Positions 36,399-47,322 of a stretch of 64,000 bases of DNA are shown one piece after another. This DNA comes from VRUE01 sp963788975 (lineage in GTDB: Bacteria; Actinomycetota; Thermoleophilia; Solirubrobacterales; 70-9). The translations under genes and the position numbers were made by a program. Every line of letters starts with the position of its first letter. Position 1 is the stretch's first letter. The notes below the pieces were generated by a model. That model saw only the letters and a list, made by a program, of their open reading frames with translations, was not told the origin of the DNA and did not search any database. The stretch spans positions 496,001 to 560,000 of the forward strand of contig CAWBIJ010000004.1 of the NCBI GenBank assembly GCA_963788975.1, read 5' to 3'.

Positions 36399-36812
36399 TC
36401 ATCCCTCGGCGATAGCGAGAAATGCCTCCGCCCGATCGCGGTCCTTCTCGGCGCGGGACCGGGCACCGCTGCCCTCCTCGGACTCGGCCAGCCGCTGCTC
36501 GGCGTCGGCGAGCTGATCTTTCAGCGTGGCCGAATCGAGGTCGCCGGGCTCGATCGCCTCCTCGATCAGCAGCCGGGCGCGGTTGCCGAACACCTGCAAC
36601 CAGCCGTGGGCCTGGGCGTAGCGCCGGGTCTCGCTGTCGCTCAGGTGCAGCCGCAGCTCGGTCGGGCGCAGCGCCGCCAGCAGCGGCGCGTGGTTGGCGA
36701 GGATGCCGATCTCGCCGACCGCGGTGCGGGTCGAGACCTGGTGGACCTCGCCGCTGAAGACCTCCCCCTCCGGGGTGAGGACCTCGACCTCGAAAGCGCT
36801 CTCTCCAGCCAA
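36399..36812 (-). CDS. atpC: ATP synthase epsilon subunit
   Basis: The 137-residue central-stalk protein starts MAGESAFEVEVLTPEGEVFSGEVHQVSTRTAVGEIGILANHAPLLAAL, the typical beta-sandwich domain. A C-terminal helical hairpin (TLKDQLADAEQRLAESEEG...) can inhibit ATP hydrolysis. It is the last gene of the operon, 10 bases after atpD. Its stop codon adjoins the family-2 palindromic element, which may end transcription. Confidence 0.95.
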   Translation of the reverse strand: MAGESAFEVEVLTPEGEVFSGEVHQVSTRTAVGEIGILANHAPLLAALRPTELRLHLSDSETRRYAQAHGWLQVFGNRARLLIEEAIEPGDLDSATLKDQLADAEQRLAESEEGSGARSRAEKDRDRAEAFLAIAEG

Positions 36813-36822
36813 CGCGTCGCCC

Positions 36823-38250
36823 CTAAGCCGCGGCCGCGGCCTCGCGGTCGGCGGTCACCTGGTCGATGCCGCCCTTCATGTAGAAGGCGCCCTCGGACAG
36901 GTCGTCGTGCTCGCCGTCGAGGATCTCGCGAAAGCCGCGCACCGTCTCGCCCACCGGCACGTACTCGCCGCTGCGGCCGGTGAACTGCTCGGCGACGAAG
37001 AACGGCTGCGAGAGGAAGCGCTCGATCTTGCGCGCCCGCGAGACCGTCTGCTTGTCCTCGTCGGAGAGCTCGTCGATGCCGAGGATCGCGATGATGTCCT
37101 GCAGCTCCTTGTAGCGCTGCAGCACCTCCTGAACCTCGGTCGCGGTGCGGTAGTGCTCCTCGCCGACGACGTCGGGCTTGAGGATCGTCGAGGTCGAGTC
37201 GAGCGGATCGACCGCCGGGTAGATCCCCTTCTCCGAGATCGCCCGCGAGAGCGTGGTCGTCGCGTTGAGGTGGGCGAACACCGAGGCCGGGGCCGGATCG
37301 GTGAGGTCGTCGGCGGGGACGTAGATCGCCTGCACCGAGGTGACCGAGCCGCGCTCGGTCGAGGTGATCCGCTCCTGCAGTTCCCCCATCTCGGTCTCCA
37401 GCGTCGGCTGGTAGCCGACCGCGGAGGGCATGCGGCCGAGCAGGGCCGAGACCTCGGAGCCCGCCTGGACGAAGCGGAAGATGTTGTCGATGAAGAGCAG
37501 CACGTCCTGGCCACCCTGCTCGCGGAAGTATTCGGCCATCGTCAGCCCCGAGAGCGCCACCCGCAGGCGGGCACCCGGCGGCTCGTTCATCTGGCCGAAG
37601 ACGAGCATCGTCTTGTCGATGACGCCGGACTCCTTCATCTCGAGCCAGAGGTCGTTGCCCTCGCGCGAGCGCTCGCCGACGCCGCAGAAGGCGGAGAGGC
37701 CTTCGTGCTCTTCGCCGATCGAGCGGATCAGCTCCTGAATCAGAACGGTCTTGCCGACGCCGGCGCCGCCGAAGAGGCCGACCTTGCCGCCCTTGGCGTA
37801 GGGCGCGAGCAGGTCGATCACCTTGATCCCGGTCTCGAGGATCTCCTGGGTCGGCGCCAGGTCGGAGGCTTCGGGCGCGGGACGGTGGATCGGCCAGCGC
37901 TCCTCGGCCTGCACCGGCTCGCCCAGGTCGATCGGCTCACCGAGCAGGTTGAAGATGCGGCCCAGGGTCGCGTCGCCGACCGGGACCGTGATCGGCCCGC
38001 CGGTGTCGACGACCTTGTCGCCGCGCTGCAGGCCGTCGGTGGCGTCCATCGCCACGGTGCGCACGCGATTGTCGCCGAGGTGCTGCTGCACCTCACAGAC
38101 CAGCTCGGTCGCTTCCGAGTCGCCGTCGCCGGCCATCTCGATCTTCACCGCTGAGTAGATCTCCGGCAGCTTGTCCGGGAAGACCGCATCGACGACGACG
38201 CCCGTCACCTGCTCGACCTGCCCTACGTTCGTTCCGTTGCTCTCAGACAT
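36823..38250 (-). CDS. atpD: ATP synthase beta subunit
   Basis: The 475-residue catalytic subunit has the P-loop [15 protein letters not shown], the catalytic glutamate region [16 protein letters not shown], and the [13 protein letters not shown] and [28 protein letters not shown] blocks. Length is normal. An extra acidic loop near residue 45 ([10 protein letters not shown]) is a local feature. It sits 27 bases after atpG. Confidence 0.98.
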   Translation of the reverse strand: [475 protein letters not shown]

Positions 38251-38277
38251 TGGTTCCTTTTCTCCGGTTCTAAGTCT

Positions 38278-39198
38278 TTACCCGAGCGCCTCGGCGCCCG
38301 CGACGACCTCGAGGATCTCCTGGGTGATCTCGGCCTGGCGCACCCGGTTCATCTCCAGGGTCAGGTCGTCCATCATCGTCTCCGCGTTCTCCGCGGCGCT
38401 GCGCATCGCCGTCATCCGCGCCCCCAGCTCGGAGGCTGCCGACTCGAGCAGGGCTCGGTAGACGGAGATGTTGACGTACTCGGGGATCAGCTGGGCGAGC
38501 AACTCCTCGGCCTCGGGCTCGTATTCCCAAGTCGAGCGGCTGTGCGCCTTCTCGATCTCGGTCGGCTCCGCCTCCTCTTCCTCCTCCTCGACCCCCGCGC
38601 CGATCACGTCCGCTTGCTGCAGGGGCAGCAGCGTCTGCCGCCAGACGTGCTGGGTCAGGGGAGAGACGTAGCGGTTGTAGACCAGCTCGACCCGGTCGAG
38701 CTCGCCGTCGACGTAGCTCGAGGTCAGCTCCTCGCCGATCTCGCGCGCGTTGGCGAAGCCCGGGCGGTCGGTGAAGCCGGTGTATGAAGTGCGCGGGTCC
38801 TCTTTGCGGAAGGTCAGCGCCGAGACGCCCTTGCGCCCGACCGCGGAGAAGACCGCCTCCTTGCCCTGCTCGCGGATCTCGCCGCGGAGGCGGAACCCGT
38901 CGCGAATGATGTTGGTGTTGAAGGCGCCCGCCAGGCCGCGGTCGCCGGTGACCAGGACGATCCCGACGCGGCGCTCCTCCTCGCGCTCCTCCAGCACCGG
39001 CACGCGCGGGATGCCGCCCGCCTGCTCGGCGGCGCGGCGGGTGAGCTTGCGCATGCCCTGCGCGTAGGGCCGCAGCTGCTCGATCCGCTGCTCGGCCCGG
39101 CGCAGCCGCGCCGCGGCGACCATCTCCATCGCCCGCGTGATCTTGTTGATGTTCTTGATCGACGCGATGCGATTCTTGACGTCCTTCTGAGTTGCCAT
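38278..39198 (-). CDS. atpG: ATP synthase gamma subunit
   Basis: The 306-residue rotor shaft starts MATQKDVKNRIASIKNINKITRAMEMVAAARLRRAE, and its C-terminal helix ends EMNRVRQAEITQEILEVVAGAEAL, the conserved coiled coil. An acidic insert (EEEEEEAEPTEIEKAHSR, about residues 200-217) is the kind of actinobacterial loop absent from E. coli; it may regulate hydrolysis. Spacing to atpA is 15 bases. Confidence 0.96.
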   Translation of the reverse strand: MATQKDVKNRIASIKNINKITRAMEMVAAARLRRAEQRIEQLRPYAQGMRKLTRRAAEQAGGIPRVPVLEEREEERRVGIVLVTGDRGLAGAFNTNIIRDGFRLRGEIREQGKEAVFSAVGRKGVSALTFRKEDPRTSYTGFTDRPGFANAREIGEELTSSYVDGELDRVELVYNRYVSPLTQHVWRQTLLPLQQADVIGAGVEEEEEEAEPTEIEKAHSRSTWEYEPEAEELLAQLIPEYVNISVYRALLESAASELGARMTAMRSAAENAETMMDDLTLEMNRVRQAEITQEILEVVAGAEALG

Positions 39199-39213
39199 GA
39201 GCGGGACCCGGAG

Positions 39214-40848
<1,635 letters not shown>

Positions 40849-40863
40849 TGCGGTCTTTCCTCC

Positions 40864-41397
40864 TTACGCCGCCTGCGCGACGCTCTTTCGAAGTTTCTCC
40901 AGGCGGCTGCGAATGCTCGCGTCGAGGACCATGTTGCCGACCTGGAGCACGATGCCGCCGAGGATCTCCTCGTCGACGCCGCTCGCCAGGTCCACCGTCT
41001 GCCCGGTCTGCCGTTCGATCTCCTCGCCGATCTTGGCGACGACCGCCGGGTCCAGCTCGACCGCGCTGGTCACGGTCACGTCCAGACGCCGGTTCTCATG
41101 CTTCCACAGCTCCTCGAACTGGCGGCGGATGCGGAAGACCTCGGTCATCCGGCCCTTCTCGATCAGCAGCTCGAGGAAGTTGACCAGCTCCGCGTCGGCG
41201 CCGCTGACGGCGCGCTTCAGGCCTTCCTCCTTCTCAGCCGAGGAGAAGTAGGGACTGAAGAAGAACACCTGCAGCTCGCGGTTCGAGTCGAGGGCGTCGA
41301 CGAACTGGCCCAGCTCGTCGCGGATCGCGTCGAGCTTGCCCCGCTCCTTGGCGACGTCGAAGAGCGCCTCGGCGTATACGCGAGCTGCGTCCTGCAT
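40864..41397 (-). CDS. atpH: ATP synthase delta subunit
   Basis: The 177-residue stator protein (MQDAARVYAEALFDVAKERGKLD ... VDEEILGGIVLQVGNMVLDASIRSRLEKLRKSV) is of the normal unfused type, unlike mycobacteria where delta is fused to b. It links F1 to the b subunit. It follows atpF by 2 bases. Confidence 0.95.
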   Translation of the reverse strand: MQDAARVYAEALFDVAKERGKLDAIRDELGQFVDALDSNRELQVFFFSPYFSSAEKEEGLKRAVSGADAELVNFLELLIEKGRMTEVFRIRRQFEELWKHENRRLDVTVTSAVELDPAVVAKIGEEIERQTGQTVDLASGVDEEILGGIVLQVGNMVLDASIRSRLEKLRKSVAQAA

Positions 41398-41399
41398 GA

Positions 41400-41990
41400 C
41401 TAGTTCTCGGACCCCGAGAGGGAGGTGAAGTCGACCTCGCTGAGCGCCTCCTCGACGAGGCGGCGCTGGTCCTCGGCGGTGAGCGACTTGCGCGTCACCT
41501 TCTCGGTCGCCAGCACGGTCAGGTCGGCGACCTCCTTGCGGATCTGCTCGAGCGAGCGCCGCGTCTCGGCCTCGATGTCGCGCTTCGCGGCGCTGACCAG
41601 CTCCTCGCGCTTCTCCTTACCGGCGGTGGTGGCCTCGGTTTCGGCAACCTCGGCCGCTTTGCGGGCGCGGGCCATGATGTCGTCGGCCTGCTCGCGAGCC
41701 TCGGCGAGGCGCGCCCGGTACTCCTCGAGCAGCTCGTCGGACTCCTTGCGCTGCCTTTCAGCCGCCTCGATCGACTCGCTGATCGCTTTGGCGCGCTTGT
41801 CGAGCGCCTCCTGGATCCGTGGGAAGGCGACCTTGCTCAGCACCCACATCGTGAAGAGGAAGAGGACGAGCGTCCAGATCATCAGGCCGAGGCCCGGCGA
41901 GACCAGGAAGCTGCCGCCTTCCTCTTCGGCGCCATGCGCCTCCTGAGCGAGGACGAGCAGGCTGCCGGCTATGTCGGCAAACGCCTCCAC
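41400..41990 (-). CDS. atpF: ATP synthase b subunit
   Basis: The 196-residue peripheral stalk protein has an N-terminal extension, a membrane segment (LGLMIWTLVLFLFTMWVLSKVAFP, about residues 33-56), and a long charged helix (RIQEALDKRAKAISESIEAAERQRKESDELLEEYRARLAEAREQ). Only one b gene is present. It lies 4 bases after atpE. Confidence 0.94.
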   Translation of the reverse strand: MEAFADIAGSLLVLAQEAHGAEEEGGSFLVSPGLGLMIWTLVLFLFTMWVLSKVAFPRIQEALDKRAKAISESIEAAERQRKESDELLEEYRARLAEAREQADDIMARARKAAEVAETEATTAGKEKREELVSAAKRDIEAETRRSLEQIRKEVADLTVLATEKVTRKSLTAEDQRRLVEEALSEVDFTSLSGSEN

Positions 41991-41994
41991 GGAC

Positions 41995-42264
41995 CTAGAG
42001 GAAGAAGGCGATCAGGCCGAAGATGAACGTGTAGAAGGCCACGGCCTCGGTCAGCGCGAAGCCGAGCCAGCGGATGCTCTGCAGCTCGTCTTTCATCTCG
42101 GGCTGGCGGGCGACCGACTCGATCTCCTTGCCGAAGATGAAGCCGACGCCGATGCCGGCGCCGATCGAGCCGAGCCCGGCGCCGACGCCAAGCGCGATCG
42201 CCTTGCCCGCGTCGGTCACACCTTCGTCGGTGACCTCGGCAATCGGTAGGGACATGAGATCCAT
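41995..42264 (-). CDS. atpE: ATP synthase c subunit
   Basis: The 89-residue rotor-ring protein has two membrane helices. The first is the glycine-rich GVGAGLGSIGAGIGVGFIFG and the second carries the ion-binding glutamate in GFALTEAVAFYTFIFGLIAFF. No glutamine of the sodium-binding type is seen in helix 1, so protons are the likely ion. ATG at 42264 is set by AAGGAG nine bases upstream; the longer open frame runs into atpB. Confidence 0.95.
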   Translation of the reverse strand: MDLMSLPIAEVTDEGVTDAGKAIALGVGAGLGSIGAGIGVGFIFGKEIESVARQPEMKDELQSIRWLGFALTEAVAFYTFIFGLIAFFL

Positions 42265-42283
42265 CGAGTTCGACTCCTTTTCT

Positions 42284-43237
42284 TTAGTGACTGGCGGAGG
42301 TGGCTCCGCCGATGTAGATCGCAGTGAGGGTCGAGAAGATAAACGCCTGTAGCGTCGCGACCAGACCCACCTCGAAGATGAAGAACACGAAGGCCATCGG
42401 GAAGGTGAGGGCCCCGAGGGCGGCGATGCCGAGCAGCACGGCGAGCCCACCACCCATGAAGAGCAGCAGCAGGTGGCCGGCGAGGATGTTGGCGAAGAGA
42501 CGCACGGAGAGCGAGATCAGCCGCACGAAGTGGGAGATCACCTCGATCGTGAAGATCGCCGCCTTGCCGATCGGGTTCATCTCCTCCAGCCCGGGGGGCA
42601 GCCAGCTGGCGAAGTAGGCGAAGAAGCCCTTGGCCCGGATCCCTTCCACGTGGTAGGCGACCCAGACGACCAGGGTCAGGACCAGCGGGATCGAGATGTT
42701 GGCGGTCGCCGCGTAGAGGGCGAAGGCGGGAACTTCGACGCCGAAGATGTCGACCGGGTGCTCGGTGTTGATCGGCAGCGGCAGGAAGCCGATCATGTTC
42801 GAGAACCAGATCCAGAAGAAGAGCGCGGCGAGGAACGGGAACCAGCGCACCGCGGTTTTCGCGTCGAGGTTGCCGCCGGTGATGTTGTTCTTGGTCAGGT
42901 CGTAGGAGACCTCGATCGCGGTCTGGACCCGGTTCGGTTTCTCCGCCATCCGGCGACTGATCCAAACCATCGTGAAGATCGTCAGGCCGCTGGCCAGGGC
43001 GAGGTAGAGGACGGCCTTGTTGATGCTGAGGTCGAGGCTGCCGAGATGGATCGAGACCCACGGTTCGAGCTTGAACTCGTTCTGGGGCTGGAAGGATTCG
43101 TTTTTGCCGTCGCTGCCGAAGATCAGCAGCATCAGCACCGTGACCGCGAGGTAGGCGCCGAGGCCGATCAGCACCTTGGCCTTGGTGCTGAGGCCTCCCG
43201 AGGGGACCGCGCCCGTGGTTGCCGTCGCCGCCTCCAC
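42284..43237 (-). CDS. atpB: ATP synthase a subunit
   Basis: The 317-residue membrane protein forms the proton half-channels. The essential arginine is in SLSVRLFANILAGHLLL, and PLPINTEHPVDIFGVEVPAFALYAATANISIPLVLT and FPMAFVFFIFEVGLVATLQAFIFSTLTAIYIGGA are the other typical helices. The N-terminal 60 residues include an extra membrane segment. It begins 2 bases after the atpI-like gene. Confidence 0.96.
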   Translation of the reverse strand: MEAATATTGAVPSGGLSTKAKVLIGLGAYLAVTVLMLLIFGSDGKNESFQPQNEFKLEPWVSIHLGSLDLSINKAVLYLALASGLTIFTMVWISRRMAEKPNRVQTAIEVSYDLTKNNITGGNLDAKTAVRWFPFLAALFFWIWFSNMIGFLPLPINTEHPVDIFGVEVPAFALYAATANISIPLVLTLVVWVAYHVEGIRAKGFFAYFASWLPPGLEEMNPIGKAAIFTIEVISHFVRLISLSVRLFANILAGHLLLLFMGGGLAVLLGIAALGALTFPMAFVFFIFEVGLVATLQAFIFSTLTAIYIGGATSASH

Positions 43238-43239
43238 GC

Positions 43240-43620
43240 TTACGAGACCCCCTGCCCTTCGGGCGCCGCGAAGAGCTGGGCGATGCCCTGGGCGGCGAAG
43301 GAGACCGTGAACAGCACGACCAGCAGGACCGCCGCGGCAAGGCCGGCCTCGTGGCTGGCGAGCAGGCCACCCAACAGCACCGCGGTGACCATCAGCCAGA
43401 CGCGGGCGAGCGATGTCGCCGCGATCGTCCCCATCGCCCGCTGGCGGTTGCCCGCGACCAGTTCCCGGTTCGCGTGACGGCCGGCCACGACCTGGATGCC
43501 GCGCTGGGCGAGCCAGGCAGCGGCGGCCACCGCATAGCCGACGAGTGGCAAATCGCCAAGCACGAAAACCGCGAGCGCGGCTATTAGGACCACGAGGTCG
43601 ACGTGCTTGGGAGGAGACAT
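43240..43620 (-). CDS. AtpI-like small membrane protein, first gene of the ATP synthase operon
   Basis: The 126-residue product has four hydrophobic segments (LVVLIAALAVFVLGDLPLVGYAVAAAAWLAQ; GTIAATSLARVWLMVTAVLLGGLLAS; AAAVLLVVLFTVSFAAQGIAQLF). Sequence similarity to AtpI is weak, and I assign it by size, topology and position immediately before atpB. AtpI proteins help c-ring assembly. The 103-base region upstream (43621-43723) probably holds the operon promoter, but I see no convincing boxes. Confidence 0.65.
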   Translation of the reverse strand: MSPPKHVDLVVLIAALAVFVLGDLPLVGYAVAAAAWLAQRGIQVVAGRHANRELVAGNRQRAMGTIAATSLARVWLMVTAVLLGGLLASHEAGLAAAVLLVVLFTVSFAAQGIAQLFAAPEGQGVS

Positions 43621-43723
43621 AAGAAGCGCCCGAACCCTGGAGGCGGGCGGACGAGCGACTATATCCGAAAGGCCCGCGATCGGCTTTCTAGAGCCAGTTC
43701 GTGAGGCTTGTCACAACCTGTCA

Positions 43724-44953
43724 CTAATGCCCTGCATCCTCCGGGTCGATCGCCTCGAACTCGCCGGTCTCGGGGTCGATCGCAGGGAAAGTCCCGGTCT
43801 CCAGCTCGCGGGCCACCGCGCGGTCGACCTCTTCGGCCTGCGGCTCCGGCCTGCCCGCGTCGCGGCGCACGCCGACCAGCTGGCGCAGGCGGGTGCGGCG
43901 CAGCTTGAGGATCTCCAGCACGTTGACCAGGTAGACGCTGGCGGCGAGCGCCAGCAGGCCGCAGGCCGCGACCACCGCCGTCCAGAGGGCCTCGAAGTCG
44001 CCGCGATCGTCGCTGTAGGGGATGAAGCGCAGCGCCATCGCCAGGCCCGCCATCACCAGGGCCCAGCCGTAGAGGTAGGCGAGGGTGCGGCGTTGTGAGA
44101 AGCCGATGTTGGCCATGCGGTGGTGGAAGTGCCAGCGGTCTGCCCGGTAGATCGGCTGGCGGTACTTGAGCCGCTTGGCGACGACGAAGCCGGTGTCGAG
44201 GATCGGCACGGCGAGGACGACCAGCGGCAGGACGAGGGCGACGACGGCGTTGGTCTTGAGAGCGCCCTGGACCGCGGCCGTGGCGAGCAGGTAGCCGAGC
44301 AGGTTGGAGCCGGTGTCGCCCATGAAGCTCGAGGCGGGTGGGAAGCCGTGGCGGAGGAAGCCGAGCGCGCCGCCCGCGGTCAGCGCCGCGAGAACGCCAG
44401 CCGCGTTGCGGTCGAGTGAGAGGGCGATCACCGCCAGGGCGATGGCGGCGATCGTGCAGACGCCGGCGGCGAGGCCGTCGATGCCGTCGATGAAGTTGAT
44501 CACGTTGACCACGGCGACGATCCCGATCACGGTCAGCGGGTAGGTGACCCAGCCGAGCTCGAAGCCGCCGACGAAGGGCAGGGTGAGGACCTCGGGATGG
44601 ACTCCTCCCAGGACCGGGATCAGGGCGGCGCCGACCTGGCCCAGCAGCTTCGGCAGGGCCGGCAGGCCGCGCACGTCGTCGAGCACGCCGACGAGGGCGA
44701 TCGCCGCGGCGCCGATCAGGATCGAGCGGGTCTCGCCGTCGGCCGGCAGCCAGATCCAGCCGGATACCTCGATCGCGACGAAGATCGCCAGGCCCGAGAG
44801 CCGCGGCATCGGTTTGTCGTGCAGCCCCCGCTCCTTGGGGAGGTCGATCGCCCCGAGCCTGTGGGCGAGTCGCTCGGCGTACGGCACCAGCAGCCAGGCA
44901 ATCGCTGCCGCTGCGATGAAGGCGAGGACGGCGTCGGTTGTCGTCGCGGCCAT
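43724..44953 (-). CDS. Undecaprenyl-phosphate sugar-1-phosphate transferase (MraY/WecA/TagO family)
   Basis: The 409-residue polytopic enzyme begins a lipid-linked glycan by moving a sugar phosphate from a UDP-sugar to undecaprenyl phosphate. Motifs are GVLDDVRGLP (metal and substrate aspartates), NVINFIDGIDGLAAG, SSFMGDTGSNLLGYLLA and the WHFHHRMANIG histidine loop characteristic of WecA/TagO rather than MraY. About ten membrane segments are followed by a charged cytoplasmic tail (PEPQAEEVDRAVARE...). With uppP, ugd and the LCP protein it points to a wall-linked polysaccharide. Confidence 0.9.
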   Translation of the reverse strand: MAATTTDAVLAFIAAAAIAWLLVPYAERLAHRLGAIDLPKERGLHDKPMPRLSGLAIFVAIEVSGWIWLPADGETRSILIGAAAIALVGVLDDVRGLPALPKLLGQVGAALIPVLGGVHPEVLTLPFVGGFELGWVTYPLTVIGIVAVVNVINFIDGIDGLAAGVCTIAAIALAVIALSLDRNAAGVLAALTAGGALGFLRHGFPPASSFMGDTGSNLLGYLLATAAVQGALKTNAVVALVLPLVVLAVPILDTGFVVAKRLKYRQPIYRADRWHFHHRMANIGFSQRRTLAYLYGWALVMAGLAMALRFIPYSDDRGDFEALWTAVVAACGLLALAASVYLVNVLEILKLRRTRLRQLVGVRRDAGRPEPQAEEVDRAVARELETGTFPAIDPETGEFEAIDPEDAGH

Positions 44954-44989
44954 TTCGCTGCCCCGAGAGAGATGCGGGGCCGGCTCAGG

Positions 44990-46006
44990 CTACTCGACGG
45001 TCTCGACAGCGCCGAGCACGCCGTCGACCAGCGGAGCCGGGTCGCGTGGGTGAAGCACGCCGACTGGAGATTCGCGCTTGCGCAGCGGCAGGGCCGCGGG
45101 GTCGTCCAGCACCTGCAGCCGGCCGACCGCGATCAGGGTCTCGTCGACCCCTCCCATGCGCCCGGCGAAGGTGGTGAAGACGGGAGTGCCGAGCGCCACC
45201 GCCTCGCGGTTCATAGTGCCGCCGGCGCTGACCACGAGGTCGGCATAGGCGATCAGGCTCTGCGCGTCGATCGCACGCTCGGGAACGATCAAGTTGGCGG
45301 CGCCCATCTCCCTCACCTCGTCCCCCTGGCGCGCGGTGCGGGGGATCACCACCGCCTGCACGTCCGCGCTGCCCGCGAGGCGCCGGATCGCCGCTCCATA
45401 GAGATCGTTGCGGGCGTGGTACTCGGAGGTCTCGGGCGGCGGGCGGAGGACGACGAGCACCTTCTCGCGATCGAGCCCGAGCTCCTCGACCACCGCCGGG
45501 TCGGGCTCGAAGTCCGCCAGGTAGTACTCCTCCTTCAGGCCCGGATAGCGGACCAGCTTGCGCTCCTTCGCTCCGATCCGCTCCAGGCGCTCGAGCGGGA
45601 TCGCGTCCGGGACCAGCACCCGCCTGGCCACGCGGAAGGCGATCTGGCGCTGCCAGCCTGCGAACTCGTAGTCCTGCAGTTGCGCGGAGGGAATGCGCTG
45701 GAGCGCCGAGACGACGGCGAGGTCGACCGAGCCGTGGGCGACGGCGAGATCAGGCCGCTGTCCGCGCAGCAGGCGCGCCAGTCGCGCCGAGCGCCCCGCC
45801 AGCGCCCTCCCCTTGCCGAGTGTGGAGGCGCCGCCATGGCTGCCGACGGCGACGTGCGGGATGCCGAGCCGCTCGAGGATCCCCAGCGTCTGGCCGTACT
45901 CGCGGGCGGTGACGAGGACCTCATGCCCGCGCTCTTCCAGCCGCTCGATGACTGGCCGCAGCACCAGCGGGTGCGCAGCCGCCGTGCAATCGACCCAGAT
46001 CCTCAA
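44990..46006 (-). CDS. DUF354 protein (glycosyltransferase-B-like fold)
   Basis: The 338-residue product (MRIWVDCTAAAHPLVLRPVIERLEERGHEVLVTAREYGQT...) matches DUF354 proteins: DLAVAHGSVDLAVV, FAGWQRQIAFRVARRVLVPDAIP, GLKEEYYLADFEPD and YADLVVSAGGTMNREAVALGTPVFTTFAGRMGGVD resemble UDP-GlcNAc epimerase/GT-B enzymes. The biochemical function is not established. It overlaps glyA by 4 bp (ATGA) and precedes the WecA-like gene, suggesting envelope glycan work. Confidence 0.83.
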   Translation of the reverse strand: MRIWVDCTAAAHPLVLRPVIERLEERGHEVLVTAREYGQTLGILERLGIPHVAVGSHGGASTLGKGRALAGRSARLARLLRGQRPDLAVAHGSVDLAVVSALQRIPSAQLQDYEFAGWQRQIAFRVARRVLVPDAIPLERLERIGAKERKLVRYPGLKEEYYLADFEPDPAVVEELGLDREKVLVVLRPPPETSEYHARNDLYGAAIRRLAGSADVQAVVIPRTARQGDEVREMGAANLIVPERAIDAQSLIAYADLVVSAGGTMNREAVALGTPVFTTFAGRMGGVDETLIAVGRLQVLDDPAALPLRKRESPVGVLHPRDPAPLVDGVLGAVETVE

Positions 46007-47283
46007 ACGGCAGTCGGCGCGAGGTGGGAGTACAGGGGGTTGCGCTCCATCAAAGCCCGCGTTCGCTCCGAGAGACCATCCTTCTGCGAGTCGAACTCAT
46101 CGGAAAGGGCGGTGGCGATCACCGTCGCGATCTCCTCCATGTCCTCCTCGACCAGGCCGCGGGTGGTCAGCGCCGGAGTGCCGATCCGCAAGCCGGAGGG
46201 GTTCATCGGCGGCCTCTCGTCGAAGGGGATCGCGTTGCGGTTGACGGTGATCCCGACCTGCTCGAGCCGGTCCTCGGCGGTCTTGCCGTCGAGCCCGCTC
46301 GGGGTGAGGTCGACGAGGACGAGGTGGACGTCGGTGCCGCCGGTCAAGACCGGCACCCCGTTCGCTTCGAGACCCGCGGCGAAAGCCTTGGCGTTGGCGA
46401 CCGTCTGCCGCTGGCGGGCGCGGAACGGCTCGCTGGCTGCGATCCGCAGCGCCACCGCCTTGGCGGCAATCGTGTGCATCAGCGGCCCGCCCTGCTGGCC
46501 GGGGAAGACCGCTTTGTCGATCGCTTTCGCGTACTCCTCGCGGCAGAGGATCATGCCGCTGCGGGGGCCGCAAAGGGTCTTGTGGATCGTCGTCGTGACG
46601 ACGTCGGCGTGGAGCACGGGATTGGGGTGCTCGCCGGCGGCGACGAGACCGGCGAAGTGCGCCATGTCGACCATCAGCTTCGCCCCGACCGAATCGGCGA
46701 TCTGGCGGAAGGCGGCGAAGTCGAGCTGGCGCGGGTAGGCGGACCAGCCGGCGACGATCAAGGCGGGCTCGTGCTCCTCGGCGAGGCTCGCCACCTCGTC
46801 CATGTCGACCCGCAGGTCCTCGCGACGGACGTGGTAGGGAACCGGGTTGTAGAGCTTGCCCGAGACGTTGATCTTCATCCCGTGGCTGAGGTGACCGCCG
46901 TGGTCGAGCGCCATCCCGAGGAAGGTGTCGCCCGGCTCCAGCAGCGCCATGTAGGCGGCGTTGTTGGCCTGCGCCCCGGCGTGAGCCTGGACGTTGGCGT
47001 GCTCGGCGCCAAACAGGTCCTTGGCGCGGTCGATCGCCAGCTGCTCGGCGACGTCGACCTCCTCGCAGCCGCCGTAGTAGCGGCGGCCGGGATAGCCCTC
47101 GGCGTACTTGTTGGTCAGCACCGACCCGACCGCGTCGAGCACCGCCTGGGGCACGAAGTTCTCCGAGGCGATCATCTCCAGCGTCCCCTGCTGGCGCCGC
47201 AGCTCGGCCTCGAGTACGGCGGCGATCTCGGGATCGACCTCGACCAGAGGCGCGGATTGCAGGTTCTCAGGCAGCTCGCTCAC
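46003..47283 (-). CDS. glyA: Serine hydroxymethyltransferase
   Basis: The 426-residue PLP enzyme interconverts serine and glycine, loading tetrahydrofolate with a one-carbon unit. The PLP lysine is in TTTIHKTLCGPRSGMIL. Other motifs are SENFVPQAVLDAVGSVLTNKYAEGYPGRRYYGGCEEVD, HGGHLSHGMKINVSG, and MVDMAHFAGLVAAGEHPNP. Length is normal. The ATG lies 39 bases upstream-free of other genes, probably the first gene of glyA-DUF354. Confidence 0.97.
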   Translation of the reverse strand: MSELPENLQSAPLVEVDPEIAAVLEAELRRQQGTLEMIASENFVPQAVLDAVGSVLTNKYAEGYPGRRYYGGCEEVDVAEQLAIDRAKDLFGAEHANVQAHAGAQANNAAYMALLEPGDTFLGMALDHGGHLSHGMKINVSGKLYNPVPYHVRREDLRVDMDEVASLAEEHEPALIVAGWSAYPRQLDFAAFRQIADSVGAKLMVDMAHFAGLVAAGEHPNPVLHADVVTTTIHKTLCGPRSGMILCREEYAKAIDKAVFPGQQGGPLMHTIAAKAVALRIAASEPFRARQRQTVANAKAFAAGLEANGVPVLTGGTDVHLVLVDLTPSGLDGKTAEDRLEQVGITVNRNAIPFDERPPMNPSGLRIGTPALTTRGLVEEDMEEIATVIATALSDEFDSQKDGLSERTRALMERNPLYSHLAPTAV

Positions 47284-47322
47284 GACCCAAGCGACCTTAC
47301 CAACGGTCCGGGATAGCCATGC